Translations under genes and position numbers: made by a program
Part shown: one piece after another, positions 43,896 to 58,431 of the stretch
Layout of the letters: the number at the start of each line of letters is the position of its first letter
How positions within the stretch are numbered: the first letter of the stretch is position 1
DNA from: Pholis gunnellus
Taxonomy: Eukaryota; Chordata; Actinopteri; Perciformes; Pholidae
Length of the DNA: 64,000 bases
Reading direction: 5' to 3'
NCBI GenBank assembly: GCA_910591455.2
Contig: OU342805.1
Location: forward strand, 24,460,708-24,524,707
The notes under the pieces: generated by a model
What the model was told of the DNA's origin: nothing
The model's input: only the letters and a program-made list of their open reading frames with translations
Database searches by the model: none

Positions 43896-46800
43896 AAAAA
43901 AATACTCCTGCCATAGCTGTTAGCTTCCAGGCACTGAATTTGGACTTCATCCGCTGGCACTGGAGAATGTCTGGCCTCTGCTCCTGAGAAGTCCAGTTGG
44001 GTCGACTGCAGAGGACGAATTCGGCCACATGGGCCAAAAAAAATTGAACTTTTTCCAACTAACAGCAGCTATCCTCCGGCTCAGTCTGACCTTAATAAAC
44101 ATTAAGGATGTTTGACAATTATTATGCAGTTTCAGACTTTGACTACAAGCTCGCACACCCCTGGTATCTTAATAACCTTGAGAAAATGGTTAAACTGAGA
44201 TTCTATCACATAAGTATGAGGGATGACTCAACGGAGGAGACCTGCGATTGATGCGGTGTGATAAAAAAGCCTTGATCTGAATCTGACGTTGATCTCCGCT
44301 CTGCTTCCTGCTCTCGACTCCCTACTGAAGTCTGTTCAGCTGGGTAAACAACAGAGATGGCTAATAACCCGTCGCCTCGGTTTAAATCGATGCTCCCTTC
44401 GAGTCTGGCCAAGATACCCCGCGTCACATCAATACGAGAATCATGCGAGGTTGGAGGGTGACCGGAGGGCGGTGCTGCCAAAGGAGGGCATGAAGTGGGA
44501 AGGGGAGGAGGGAGGGAGGAATGAATGCTCGAGAGACAAGAGAGACAAAAAAAAAATAAGTGGCAGGATGAAGTGTTCTCCAGACAAATAGAGTGCAACT
44601 TGCCCGGTCCCCTTCCAATAGAGCAAGTGTCCCTTGGGCAGAAGCTGTCCTTTTAGGAATAAATCTAAATTTGTGGTTTGTCTTAAAATATTCAGTTTTC
44701 ATTTTTATGGAAGAGCTGGTTATTGGCACAGATCTACCAATTCAATTTGATTCTGTTCTTAAAGATTGGGTTACATCAGATGAATACCAATACTGCATAA
44801 AGCACTTAGCGGAATTAACCTAGGAACTTTAATTTATTTTATACCACAAGTAAGCCGGACTGTTGTTTTTTACCTTGAATATAAAATAGCTTAAAAGTTA
44901 CAATCTCAAAGATATCCATTTCGCTAACTTTGACGCCAACTTTGGCAATAAGCGGGAATTGCAGGTGAGTTTTGGGATCTCACTTCCCAGAGATTCACAC
45001 GTATTTTTTCTGGAATTATTGGCATAGATCCCAAAATCGTAATACTGCGAATGCAAAGGCTTTCATCAGTGGGCCACAGTTTCAATCGCCATTGTGTTAC
45101 CTCATTTGATGATAGATAGTGACTTAACAGACTTTTACTGAAAAGGAAAATCTTCTAGATTATTGCAAATTATAGGCTAAATTGTTCAAGCATCTCACCA
45201 AAAACCCATTGGAAAATGATTGACTTCAAGACAAGGGAACAGGAATTGCACAAATGCTGACTCATTTCTGGCTTTTAGGACTCATTCCTGCACCACTATA
45301 TGATTTGGTATCTAAGGATTGCCAAACGTCTTTAAGTTTAGACACTATTACCTTACAGTCAGTCTCCGCTCATACTTTACACTCTAATGGGCTTTAGAGT
45401 GAGTGTGGGAAGATGATGTACATATTGTCGACAGAGAAACTGATAGTCTGTCAAGGTCTGTCAATTTCACTTTCAGTAAATGTAAATTTGTACTTCTTTG
45501 TAAAAAGATGGCAGATATTATATATTGTCAGACAGAGTTATAGGTATGAGGTGCTGAAGTGATGAAGCACACCTGCAATTTGAGGATTTTAGGACCCGCA
45601 AGACGTAATAATATTCCGACAGTGATTTGCAGCTCGATAGTACTGCTGCCATGTGAAAACCATGTGACTCAGACCCACACGTTTTCTGTTTAACATTCAA
45701 TTATTTGCAGAGTTGAAAAGCTCACACGGTCAATTATTTGCACTTAGGTTTCAGGAAATTAATTCAAAATCAATTATGTATTCTTTAATTTGCATGGTTA
45801 TCAATCTGAGAGCAAAAGCTGTTTTACTTCTCCAAAAAATTGAAAGAAAGACAATTCTGGGGAACAATAATCTTTGGCAGTGCACACACACAGCCGCACA
45901 CACACAGCCGCACACACACACACACTCACACACACACAGCGACTTTCTGCAAAAGTTCTGAAGCAAGACATTCACAGATATAATTATATGAATTAGATGA
46001 GAAGCTCGTCCTTAATTTTGCACCGCTCAAAGGCAAAAACAGGAACAAATCAGCACTAATAGAATTCCGCGATTCTTCTCGTTCACCAATCACAGGAATG
46101 ACGGCATCTAACGCGCTGAAGCAATGTACTTTCCGTCTCCGGACATTAAATATTCATGCACACACAACAAACCCACACTAGACAGGAGTTGTTGAAAAAG
46201 CGGTAATCAGCCCGACCCATGAAATATGTAAAAATGTGAAAGTATAATAAGCATGAATTATGAATGTGAGCGTTGATGAGCAATCATGAAGGATGTAGGC
46301 GAACCAACGCAGAGAGCTGGACGCCCTGATGAGCTCACTCATCTGCCATATCTCCAGGTCAGCGAGGCTGCACCGAACAAAGTAGAGCTGGGGTCGATTT
46401 CCGGTTTCGGCGGTCCGTTGGAGTGTACGCGCTTACACCGCAGACCGGCTGAACCGGCATTTGTCATCATTACACGTACTTGCAAATGACAAGGTTTCTT
46501 TCACCAGCAACCTGTAACAACGGCTTTTTTTGTAGGCCAACCCCCGGAAGTTAGCGTCGCACTGGCTCCCTCAACAAAATGCCAATGTGATTTCTTTTCT
46601 CCTATTTTTTGCAAAAAATAAAACAAGTAAAGTTTATCACACTAACACGTTCTATTCAGCAATATAATCTTCACAAATGAACACCACTTTAATGTTAACT
46701 TAGGAAAGCAATGTTAAAGGCAAGCCTGATGTTGCCTTACACATAAACGATTGATTCCAGTCACTTCCACACACTGAGGCATACAGCTTATTAATCAAAC

Positions 46801-47960
46801 ACTGGTATCGGATCGCTACCTGGTACGGGTCGATACCCAAAGGCCAGGTATTGCTACCGGAGCAAAGGGGGTTAGCCCCGAAGGTAGCGACAACTTCCGG
46901 CTAGATGGGGCTAAAGCAAGCCCCCAAATTATCTGCATCTGCTCATGCAGGTTTATGTAAACTGTTACTCAGTGTGCTTCAAATGTGCTGGCAGAAGTGA
47001 ACGAAACGCCTTGTTTTATCATCAAAACATCTCGTCAGGACCAACCGGAAACTAGTTAAAAAGTGAGAAAGTGGAGGCAGGCATCAAGAGAAAGAATTAG
47101 AAGGACAACGCAGTTGTGAGTCTAAAGTGAGCAGCCACTAGAGAGACGGACACTGGAGGGTTTGTCGGAGTTCAAAACAAGCACAAAATACAAGCCGATT
47201 GTGGTCTAACCAAATGTGCTATTTGTAGTCCTTCTGCTGCTCATTCTCCAGAGCAGTGTGTCTATTTCCCAAGTCTACAGTCCAGTCTGGCGACGCCATG
47301 TGAATATAAATCAGGGCTATACATGAACATTGCTCCTTGAAAAGTGGGACTTCCTGATGAAATCCTTCTCTGCGTTTTTACCCAGCATCACCAACAGTAC
47401 ATTTGCACCGTGATTTCTTCAAGAAGCAAAGGAAGCTATACGAACACTAAACCATAAAGCGCTTCTACACTGAGTGACAAATGGTCCCCCAAAGCATGAA
47501 TTAGTAATATGTGCATGTAATGAATATGAATTATGAACATGGTTTTCAGGCATTAGGTGAAAAGCGACACGGAGAAGTGAATGATGATGGGTCTCCCGCT
47601 GCGTCACCCACCCGTGTGCATTTGTTCCCGCATTAATGGGGCTGTCTGTTGCTGCGATGTGGGGCGTATTGATCCAGTGAAATGTCAAACGTGTCATCGA
47701 GACAGTGTTTGAGTTATCTCATTTGCTTTGTTTGTTTGTTTGTTTGTTTGCACAAAGTCTGCAGATCACGGAGTGGATCAGCATTTTGCAAGAACAAACA
47801 TTTACCCAGTTACAGCTTCAAGGAACATTCAATAAAACGCACCCGTCTCATTCGTCAGGTGTTCTAAAAACATGAAAAAGACGAAAGTCCCCGTTTCATT
47901 GAAAACACATTTTTATAGAACATGATTACCTACATGATGTCATTGGACGAGACACTTTTG

Positions 47961-48197
47961 AAGGAATAGTTCCATAATTTTGGGAAACACAAATATTCAT
48001 TTTTGAGAATGAGCTGAGCATATAAGTACGGTGTCAGTGTACATACGCTAAATATAAGGCCACAGCCAGCAGCCAGCTAGCTTAGCTTTGCACAAAGACT
48101 GGAAACAGAGGGAAGTAGCTAGCCTGGATCTGTCATAAATCGATTTAGCAGCACCTCTAGCGCTCACTAAATCACTTTATATATTGTTTCTTTTAAC
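47961..48197 (+). repeat. Dispersed repeat family P, longest copy
   Basis: Starts AAGGAATAGTTCCATAATTT. It continues through gccagcagccagctagctta, acaaagactggaaacagagg, agctagcctggatctgtcat and gcagcacctctagcgctcac. Fragments of the same family lie at 4,700, 6,681 and 22,370. Confidence 0.75.
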
Positions 48198-51100
48198 CAG
48201 CCTATACTTTTTTTGCCATCAGAGTCGCCTCCTGATGGCCATTAGAAAGAATGCATGTTTAAGGCATTTCCGCACTGGCTTCACTTTTCAAAACCGGAGG
48301 TTGCCGCCTGGTCGTAACTACCACATGCCACTGAGTTGGACACGTCGAAGAAGTATACTTCCCTAAATGTCAGCCTGTTCAGTGATCCAGTGAAACACCT
48401 GTGCCGCCCTTCAGTTTTCAATCCAGATTTCAGGGCGATTAAGACGTCTCTGCCAGAGTTACGGCTGGCTGCTTGTGAAAAGACAGCGTGGCTAAAGGGG
48501 TCAGACAGGCTTTTGAAAATAATCGGTGAAACTCACAGGCTGCCAGAGGCTGAAATAAGGGTGGTGTCAAAAGCACTTTAAAAGCGAACAGCTGCTGGTG
48601 AGCAGCGACGATTCAGGTGCAGAGGCAAGTTTGCTCTCGGGCTAAACAGTAAATGACCAGATGCACTAACTTGTCCTGTCCAAACTCTACAAACAAACAA
48701 CAGCTTGGACTGCTTTTGTTGTGTGACAGATGCAGCTAATTGGAAGCTGCCAGATCAAATTAAACACTTGAATTAGGTTTGTCTCCGTTGCGTCCCAACC
48801 AAGCTTCAACAAAGTTCCATTCTGTGTAAACACCTTGTGGGAGAGAGTTGTGCTTTTTTCAGGGGGTGGGGGGGGGAGATAGAATTCACACCTGATTTAT
48901 TCTCTTTATGTACAATTAAAGCATGTGTACAGATATGGTGTAAAATGAACTGCTGCCTGCTACCAAGGAAAAGCAGAAATATATATAATCCTAGCAATGA
49001 TGTGACAGTGCAGCGTCTCACTCCCACATTTTGTTACACAACATGAGCAAATGCAAACCACTTTACAAGGGAAACGTTTACAGTGAGAGCTTCCCACTCG
49101 CTGTTGAAAGAAATAAATAAGAGCGAAAACAATAACTTGAAGAATTCTATTGTTCGTGGGTTTCATACTGCCGCACAGAACTTATTTCCAACAATGGTCC
49201 TTTTTTCATTTTGTTGTATATTGTCAAGCAAGTAGTGGGTGTGAATAAAACACAAGCATAACTAGAAAACTAAGTGCAAAGGGGTTATGAAAACATTTAA
49301 AATATGAGCCAAGGAATTCTTAGAATACTGTGATTTCATTTTGTTTCTCTCTTTACTGAATGCAAGACAGAGCTGAGAAAACTAGACACACCGTTACTGA
49401 ATGACATGCTTTTAAAATTTGGGAGCCCTTTTTCCATTTCTAAAGGTTCTTAATATAGCCTTGAAATACTTAAGGACGGCAATACATAACTGACTCTGTG
49501 GGTGTAAAAGCTCCCTGACGATTATTTCCCAGTGTCAAAGCAAGGTTCAGAAAAAAATAGCTCCTATTCTTACAGTCTTGCCTTCCTCCAAATGTGACAT
49601 TTTAAAACCTCCGGTCCCCCATTGTTGCAAAGAACCCGACATACAAAAGTCTACATTTTCCTGTATTCCACTAAAAATAGGAAATGATTCATAAATGTTA
49701 TAAGCATTTTTGCATCTGTTGAGGCTGAAACTGGTGGAGGAAGCGCAAGGCCGCTGCTGTGTTTACTTCTTTCTGCGCAGGCGCATCATAAAGTAACTCG
49801 ATCCGGTCCAAATTCAAAACAGTATTTAATTAAACAATGACGACTGTAAACTGATGATGACAATTATAATCTATAATACACTATCGATAGTATGCATCTC
49901 GAGAGCAGAGACCACGTGCAACTCCACTCACAGGCCCGACCAAGTCGGATCCTGCAAAGCGAACTACCATGGCCTGGCGCACGTCCTCGCAAACAGTCCT
50001 TTTATGTCCTTTGATGGTCGGAAAGTGTCCGAAATCTGTCGTAAAACACAAAGGCCGTCTTCTGGGGTCAGTGATTGGCTTCCAATCGCTCTGACGCCTC
50101 CTTCATCGATCCACTGCTCATCTCAATGGCTAGACCCCTTGTGACATCACCTCTGACATCACCTCTGACCTGGGACCGCATGGTCTTACCCAGGAGTGCT
50201 CTCTGTTTTATGGCCGTCTGCTTCCCTTCAGTTGTCTCCGGTTCTCCTCCTCCTTCCTTGGCCATTTGTCCAGCACCTCTGTGTCCCCTTTGATGTCTCT
50301 GCCTCATGGCTCAGAACCCCCTACTGTACTTTGGTTCAACACTTCCAATGATTATGTTAAAAGACTCCTACAAGTAAACTTATTGCAAACATATAATATC
50401 TTCTATAAGTAAACATCCTGTAAACCTATATTACATTCCATAAGTAAATATATTGTGACTCTTAACATAATTTACATTCTCATCATTGTGACAATTTCAT
50501 TCACCACTAGGGGTGCTATAAATTCTACTAAATAATGCTTTTAATTCTTAAATTCTCCACACATCTTACTGTGAAAATAACTGACTTTGTAATAACTACA
50601 AAACTACCTGTAATTAATAAATATATTTTCCATAATGTTAAACGCTTACTAAAAGGTGCAAGCTAGCTAATATAGTTAGCTGATTCTGTTGCTTTCTTTG
50701 ACTGTAGAATTTTGAAGCATTGTTCACAGACATTGTTAAAGTGCTTTCGTTAGACAGTGAAAATAAGCATTTTGTGTTTCTGAACTGATGATTAAAAAAA
50801 AAGGTAGAACTGTCTTACTACTGTTTTTTTTAACAAGCTTTACCGAACTTAACCTGTTAGCCTGTTACACACAATCACAACATACACTATTGCTATTTGA
50901 CTAGTAGTTCCATCAATAACTTTGGGGGAGAGGATGAGGATTATATATATATATACATACATACATACATAAACACAGTATATACCGTATGCTTATTGAC
51001 GGTCATTGACCAACACCACCTTCCTCTAGCTAGTTGTTCACCTGCAGTGATCACAATACCACAACTCAATCCTTAATCAAACCAAGCTTGTGAGAGTCTT

Positions 51101-52974
51101 TTTTTGGCTTTCACTTGAACCGAACTATTCTCTTTTTGCCCAGACCAGACGCTGTGCGAGTTGTCCCATCTGTCCCCTTGCACCTGAACTGACCAGGTCT
51201 ACGGAGGAACAGACAGCAGATCAGAGGAGACTAAAAACAGCCATGTCACCCCTCAGCACACAAGAGAAAGAAAGAGGCAGCGGGCCCAACTTCAGTCTGC
51301 TGTTTGTATAGAGCCATTCATCTCCTTATTAGGATCAGTGCCGGGGATGAATGGAAGCTACAGGAGCTCTCTGTGTTATTGGTGTCAGTGTCAGAGGATT
51401 TGAAAAGATGCTGAACAAGGAACTCAGTGCTATTTGTTTAAGTATAGACAGGGACAGGCACAGAGAGAGACTAAGGCTGAAAAAAAGGACGTCAACGCCG
51501 CTCTAGAACATTTTAGAGTTGTCTTGTAAACTTTTTCTGGGCATAATCAGTCATTCGTCTAACCACCACTACTACTACTACTACTCCACTGTGGACAGAA
51601 GAGTGTGGTTTTCTAAATGGCCAACACAGAGCGTCTGAATCTGCGAAGTGTTTGGCAGCGCTGCCGTGTGCTGTTGGCGCAGAAGTGTGTGGTGAGATCG
51701 CAGCATTGAAACGGCTACCAGAGGGACGTCCATTATGAATTATGAAAAAGCCTCTCATTATCACTGCCAACATAAAAAAAAAAGAAACAAGAAAAGAGGA
51801 GAAAAATCGATGCATGACGGGAAATCCATCAGCTACGTGAAACATTTAATGGCAGCCAGCAAAAAAAAAAAAGAAAAAGCTCTAAAAACCGTGGAACAAT
51901 TAGAGAAAAGCCTGCGGTTGAAAAGAATCAACAAACAAACAGCTGACTATCACAGAGGGAGCTGCTGGTGCCAAAACAATGAGTGGTTTCCGTTATTGAG
52001 GAGTGGCCTTACAGCTGCAGGTGGGGAAGAGAAGTGAGAGTGTTGTTGCGGGGCGCGATAACACGCGAGTGAACAAAAACCAAGCACGCAGAAGTTTATG
52101 GCCCAGAGTGGACCGCCCCGAAAGGTAATGTTGTTTTGTACATTACCTTTCCTCTACAAACCACCGCTGCTTGCTGAAAAGCGTGACTTTGGGAATTTGT
52201 TGCAAAATGTACACTGGCTTTAGTGTTGACGCACTCCCAACAAGGCCCGCTAATGTTGCTGCAGCGAAATCAGTTTATGATTTTTACAAAGAAAAAAGGA
52301 GCTCACTGCAGGCGAGAGCGCCCGCTCTCTGATTATAAATCAACAACCTTATTAATGAGGAGGGAGGACACTTATCGGCACGCAGAGGAAGAAGGCCATA
52401 AAGAGGAACAGCAGAGCGTACCGCTCGTACAAGTGTGAAGGATAAATGGCACGCGCAGTCAAGGACGTGCACAAGGCCCAAACATCGGCCCAGACGAAAA
52501 TACGAGTTTTATTTTTGCTGCTGTGGTTGCGTAATTAAATACAAGAAGCTCATAATTGCTCAAGTTAGACCAAATTAAATCACTATATCATCCAAACTTA
52601 TTACTTTGTGATATGAATGCCTCCACAGGACCGCGATGCAAAGCGATGCCCTGTCATGTGACACTGCAGCATCCACACTAGGTATTGTTGCCGTTGAAGG
52701 CCCCAGTTGAGTCTTTTTAACTTGGGGAAATTAAGTGCCCTTCTTCCAGGTTACACCAGGCGGTAACCTCTACGTCATAAAAACATCGCACCTTCAACTT
52801 CTAGCTCACATATCTGCTGCTCAGAGGATTAAGGGTCACAATAGAGCCGCCTTGCATACTGCAAAATGCAACCTGATCCAGTCGGACATCCAGTTTTTTT
52901 GGCATAATTCATTTTACATAATATGTAGTAAACATTTTTCTGGCGTTGTCCGGTCTGGGAGTGTTTTAGTCTTA

Positions 52975-53205
52975 GAACTTGATAGTTAATTGTGACATTT
53001 TGGTCACCTAAAAATGTCTTCTTCAGCGCTCAGTTGCACTCAGCTCCACCTTCTCGTGTCACTTCTGGTTCCAAAGAAACAAGATGGCGACGGACAAAAT
53101 GCCAAACACATTGCTTAAAAAAAACGGCAGTCCACAAACCATTGGGTGACGTCATGGTGACGACGTCAACTTCCTTTATAGAGCCAATTGGTTTGAGCTA
53201 CAGCC
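52975..53205 (+). repeat. Dispersed fish-type repeat around CAAGATGGCGACGG
   Basis: Contains aagaaacaagatggcgacgg, caaaatgccaaacaca, gcagtccacaaaccattggg, tgacgtcatggtgacgacgt and tttatagagccaattgg. I recognise this block order from many fish genomes; single copy here. Confidence 0.6.
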
Positions 53206-54632
53206 CCTCTAAATAACTGTGCATGTGTGCAATAGTACTAGATTATGATGACTGTAACTCAATGTGAGGAGCGTTTTCTTCTAAAGTAAAAGGATCAAAC
53301 CAGAGCAGCTTGTGTAATTTCTGGACCATTCACAGGAAAATGCTTTCCATTGAATTGTTAATGTTTTTGTTCTATTATGTTTTGGATGCATTTGTAAGTA
53401 TAGTAGTGTGGGGACTTGAGAATCTGTCACAGTAAACACACTATCTATTTCTTTCTGTTATGGTTGCATGCAGTTGAAAGAAATGTTCATGGTGGCAAGC
53501 CCTGATATCTCGACTGCGAGCCAAATCCCAAATGAAGTGAACTACAATTGAACGCATGAAAAACAACAATAAGTTTGAAAAATAATGTTTCTGTTCAGCT
53601 GTCAACTTTCAAGTCTGTAATGTCAGAACTTCCACCATTGAATTTCAAAAGCCTTTTCTAATCCACCTGCACATCATGTGACCAAATGATATCTAACTAG
53701 TGCTGAATGGATTAGTCGATCAGTCCAAAATTGAATCACTAACAATCCTGATAATTGATTCAGCAATTTAGCCGTTTGCTGAGTTTGGAATTTATATTGT
53801 TAAATTATCGAAAAGATGATCTGCAAATGAATCAATAATACTAATTATCATTAGTTGCATTCCTGGAATAGGTTTTAAGTCTGAACAAGTAAATGAATGA
53901 GATCCTAGGACTGCCTGTAATTTACAGTGTGATATATCCAGTGGGTTTACTTTATTAACCGTCTACAGCTTTTTCAAGCGGTGCGATGCTACATATAGAG
54001 AGAGAGAGAGAGAGAGTTGAAGTGGGGGACCGTGGAGAGACAGGTACAGGCCGGTGTTCTAAAAGAACAACAGGAAGTTAGTTATTGTAGTTTGTCCTGC
54101 TGCTCGCCAACATGGTGAACGGTCGGGGCCAGCAGCAGCGGCTGTGACAAACAGTTCACGGCAGCAATTTAAGTACTTTAAAACCCTCCTTCTCTGAGAC
54201 ATAACTCAGTCAAATCACAACACAAAGACATGATACAAATATCTTTAGATTCATTGTGACTTGCACCTCCCAAGGATATTATATTATATCTGACAAAAGT
54301 CCCTTCAGACGACTGTCATGGCAATTTCTAAAAAGTGAAAAACAATATGTGCATCGGCCCCGCGACTCAGATCCACTCCAATATGTAATGGGCTCTTCCC
54401 TGGGCCATGCTGCACCCTCTTCCATAAACATGCATGACAATCGGGCAAATTGTTTTTTCCGTGATCCTGCTGACGAACAGGCAAACCGAGAACATCACCA
54501 TTAATTAAAAACAACCTAGTGTCACAGTAATCCAGTGAGTTGATTTTACTTCCACACGTACATGTTCTACATCTACAGTTATGATGTAAATATATACCCA
54601 CTTTGCCATAAATGGGCTAAATAACGGATAAA

Positions 54633-54734
<102 letters not shown>

Positions 54735-57222
54735 AGCACAGTTGATACTTCACTGGGCTGCAAACACACCAACAGACAAGTTTGTGCAACAGACCCAAAT
54801 GCATGAACCACACACAAAAACAAAACCCACACAGGACGTGTGTGTCGCATGCGTCCACAGCTTATTACTGAGAACTGCAAACACACACGGCAGGTGTGAG
54901 CGTATACAAAAGTGTGGAGGAACAACCGCGGCTGTTCCTGGATCTGCCTTTCAACCTGTCTGACCGGTTTAGAAGCCACACGACGGGGCCCACGGGGGAC
55001 TGGGAGGAGTCCCGTGTATCTGCTCCTCCACGGAGCACAGCAGCGAACCCGAGCTGACGCGACCCTCGATGAGCACGTTCTACACTCATCCTACACTCAG
55101 TGAGAGACCGTCCGCGTGCAGGCTACACCCGCCTTCTTCAGTGGGCGTTTGATGCAACAAGCTCCATTTAATTAGCAGCAGAACACGGAGGTCAAAGTTC
55201 ACCGACATCCCTCAGCGGAGCCGCATATCTCGTTAAGTAGAATTTTTTTTAATCACAGTCCAGTTACCACGGGACCATCGTCCTCAGAAGACAAACCGCA
55301 ACATCTGCAACTTCATCACGTTGCAAAAATTAATTTGTGCAAATGAACTGAATTTTCCTCAGCAGCAGCAGCAGTAAGCATGGCATTGTTGTGAATTGTT
55401 ACTTCTTTTTTGGGGGGCTATTAATGCCTTTCTAATCCTCTTTAGGTCTTGTTTTATGCATTTATAAATACTGCACTATGATCGACCTCGGCGCAGACCG
55501 CTTGTCCTCTATTCACCCGCTCTCTGCAGCGCGCGAGGCAATCACACACTTTAGTCATCGGGGAAATGGACGGCTCAACAGCGGAATTAGCCTTCCTCTA
55601 CAACTGTTGAATGCAAAAGGCTCCAATTAATGATTGCCAAGTGTGAAGTGGCCCGAAATAAAACAATGGCCGCTGGCTCGGTTTGTTGGAAGGGACCAAC
55701 GTAGCTGGAGAAAAGCATTTCCGCGGCAGACCACAAAGAAAGCAGAATAAACAGCCCTGAAAAAAATAAGTGCCAACTCTTGTCTTTCCTTGTCAACTGT
55801 GGCTGAAATATGAATTTTACTGTGGGGAGTTAAAAAAAAAAGAGCAGCATTATGGGTATCGTTGCAACAGATCAAAGCCAGACAACAACACGATGAGTCT
55901 CATCCTTTAGAGGCAAAGGGGATTTGTTCAAAGAAGGCGGCAGTCGAGAGGGAGCGACGGAGACGAGTGTAGGTATGCAACGGAAGGGAGGAAGGGGGGT
56001 GGTATGGAGAATCTGCTGACTCATTGTAATCATCAGGCTGAGCTGCTGCTGCTGCTGCTGCTCAGGGTAAAGCTCTCTGCCTCCCCTTCAGAAGGGCAAA
56101 GTACTGCTTCCCATCAACTGAGAAGAGCTACATGACCGAAGGTGGGGAAGCAGAATGGTGAAATAAAACTGCCTCGTGGCACGAAATAGTGTCTCTTTTG
56201 TCTTCTTACAACCGACTGCAGACAGAATGATGCAATCTGAGGAAGGCAATGAATCGCCCCGAAGCTGTGTGAGGGAAAACCAAAGCTAAATATAAAGCCC
56301 TGATCAGACAGACAGCAACAGCGCTGCAACAGGCTTGTGAAGAGGGCCCTCGACTGAGGGAGGAAGAGGCCGCTGCAAATAACTGTGGACATTGTTGCTG
56401 GATAGCCCAACAAAACACTCCGTTAAAGACCACGCAGCGAAACGATATGATGTTCAGGTCCGAGTCGTAGCGGTGCAGCGTCCTGAAGAGGCTTCTACTC
56501 CCATAACAGAAAAAAACAAAAAAAAGCAGACACATCCGGTGCGATTACGCTCGCTGGATCCAGCTGCCGTAGTGTCGCGTTATCCTCTTTTGATTATTCC
56601 AAACAAAGCTGATTTAAAAAAAGAAAAAAGAAAAGCATGTAAAACAGAGATTTACGTCTAAGATGGCCTGTTAGATAAACACAAAGCTGCAGTGCACGTT
56701 ACCACTGTAGTACGAAGAAATCCATCAGCCGACAATCAATAACACAGTGCTGCTCATCAGTTTATCAGGTATCAAGTGTTCGTTGGTGTGTAAACAATGT
56801 TTGTGTGGTGGGATGGCATTTAGACCGGGAAGGTCTAAAAAATTGAAAAATGGTTTTGAAAAAAGGTTTGAAAAATGCTATTGAGTTGTTGTTAAAGCTT
56901 GACTTGTACTAAAGGTCGGGATATTTAAGCCTTTGCTGCATCATTTCTGACCTTTTTTATTATCTATCCGTCCTTAGTCACCCATCTTTATAGTTTTGTA
57001 ACGCCTCCATTCCCACTCGACAAAAACAAAAACGTAACATCTGGCTTTTGCCTTTGATGGGAAAGGTTACAATCGACATTCATTCCAGATGACTCTGCAG
57101 TAATCACGGGTATTTATTGGCTCCAGCTCTGATCAGCAGTGATTGAAAAATGACCCCTCGATGCTAAAATCAACAGAGATTTGGGTAATTATTTTGTTTC
57201 ATGTACAAAACATGCAATCAAT

Positions 57223-57585
57223 ATGCTCTCGTCAAAGCCACCAGACTAACAGTTATTTCACACATTCAAACTGAACAGAAACTAAATAAAACTCATTAAA
57301 AATGTCTTTCTTAGGCTTTCCACTGTAACAACAATCACCAACTCTGATTTTGTAAAAGTAAACCCTGAATTCACACAGTTGGATGTGTATATAAGCAGTT
57401 ATGTGCTCTCCTCAGAACTACCAGACTCCGTTGACCAAATCAGTAATTGTACTTCGCTGCTCTTCAGAAAAAAAACACTTTATTCAAACCCGACAGAACA
57501 AAAATGAAACTCATTAATACCGTCTTTGTTAGTCTTTCCACTGATCCAAAAATCCCCAACTCTGGTTTGATAGTTTGAAAGAGAC
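57223..57585 (+). repeat. Diverged tandem duplication, about 180-bp period
   Basis: Unit 1 (57,223-57,370) and unit 2 (57,403-57,585) share the order tgctctc-tca, ccagact, ttcaaac, acagaa, aactcatta, tctttc cactg, then cca-ctctg-ttt. ccagact recurs exactly 180 bp later (57,241 and 57,421); unit 2 has extra bases in the middle. Confidence 0.75.
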
Positions 57586-58196
57586 TGAATAAGTAAGACA
57601 TATTTTTATCTTCCTTGTCACGTCCACAGCGTGCACGCCGAGTTTACTGCGAGTCCCTTGTGTCTGGGAACGCAATTTGAATGACGCTGACTACCATTAT
57701 CCTTAAAAACAACATCATAAAGAGGCAATGACACAATGAATATGCCATGAATATTAATGAGGGTTGTTTTACTGACAATCCTAAGGATGAAAACTTGAGG
57801 GCTAAATATGGATTCAGGTGAAGGTCGGGGTTGTGGTTAGATGTTAGTTGTGATGATACAGTTAGGGTTTGGAACTACCTCACAAGAATATAAGTACGAA
57901 CGCATGTGTGTGTCCATGAGTGGATTATGACACAATGAGCCCCTGGGCAAACACATGCTTTTTGGCTGCTTTGTGTCTCTTTGCATCTGTTTTGCATCTC
58001 TTTGGAGTTGCTTTGGTCTTTTTATGCCTTTTTGCAGACATAGTATGTTTCCTTGTGGTCATTTTGAGTCTCTTCCTGGTTGGTACGTGTCTCTTGGAGT
58101 GACATTTTGCCAGTTAAAGGCCAGAGGGTCCCCCGACACGTTGGGCCCCTGGGCCTGACCCTGGCAGCTCCGTCCAATAATCCATCCATGTGTGTG

Positions 58197-58200
<4 letters not shown>

Positions 58201-58239
<39 letters not shown>

Positions 58240-58364
58240 TTGCTCACTGGTGTTCAGAAGGCAGGAAGAGACGTGACCAAGCTCACCAGGCTACAAAGAA
58301 CATGATGAGCCAAAGAACAGTCAGCTGGGCCCAAAGAAATGACAAGCGCATGACACACACACAC

Positions 58365-58400
<36 letters not shown>

Positions 58401-58431
58401 ACACGCACACACACAGACACACACACACACA
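58201..58431. repeat. (GT)n and (CA)n tracts in inverted arrangement
   Basis: GT at 58,201-58,239 and interrupted CA at 58,353-58,431, separated by about 113 bp of unique sequence. Confidence 0.95.

Larger units (their letters stand above)
34000..45000. other. Non-coding, probably first intron of epb41l1 (part 2)
   Basis: No recognised exon. The region is dominated by dispersed repeats (listed) and microsatellites at 37,103-37,127, 37,277-37,330, 38,593-38,659 and 40,275-40,324. It also has a CAG run (40,001-40,024), a CAA run (about 41,070-41,090) and C14 near 37,748. An open but unconvincing region at 36,453-36,929 is discussed in findings. Confidence 0.55.
45000..54600. other. Non-coding, probably first intron of epb41l1 (part 3)
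   Basis: No recognised exon. Simple tracts: compound CA at 45,882-45,939 (with a repeated cacacagccg unit), (TTTG)n at 47,724-47,750, (ATAC)n near 50,945-50,972, an ACT run at 51,567-51,587 and GA at 53,998-54,016. A degenerate gataccc/ggtatcgg patch lies at 46,800-46,870. The rest shows nothing I recognise except the listed repeats. Confidence 0.55.

Noticed and set aside
50090..50310. Overlapping small frames on both strands near 50.1-50.3 kb
   Set aside because: Short, no motifs, and partly built from a repeated gacatcacctct unit.
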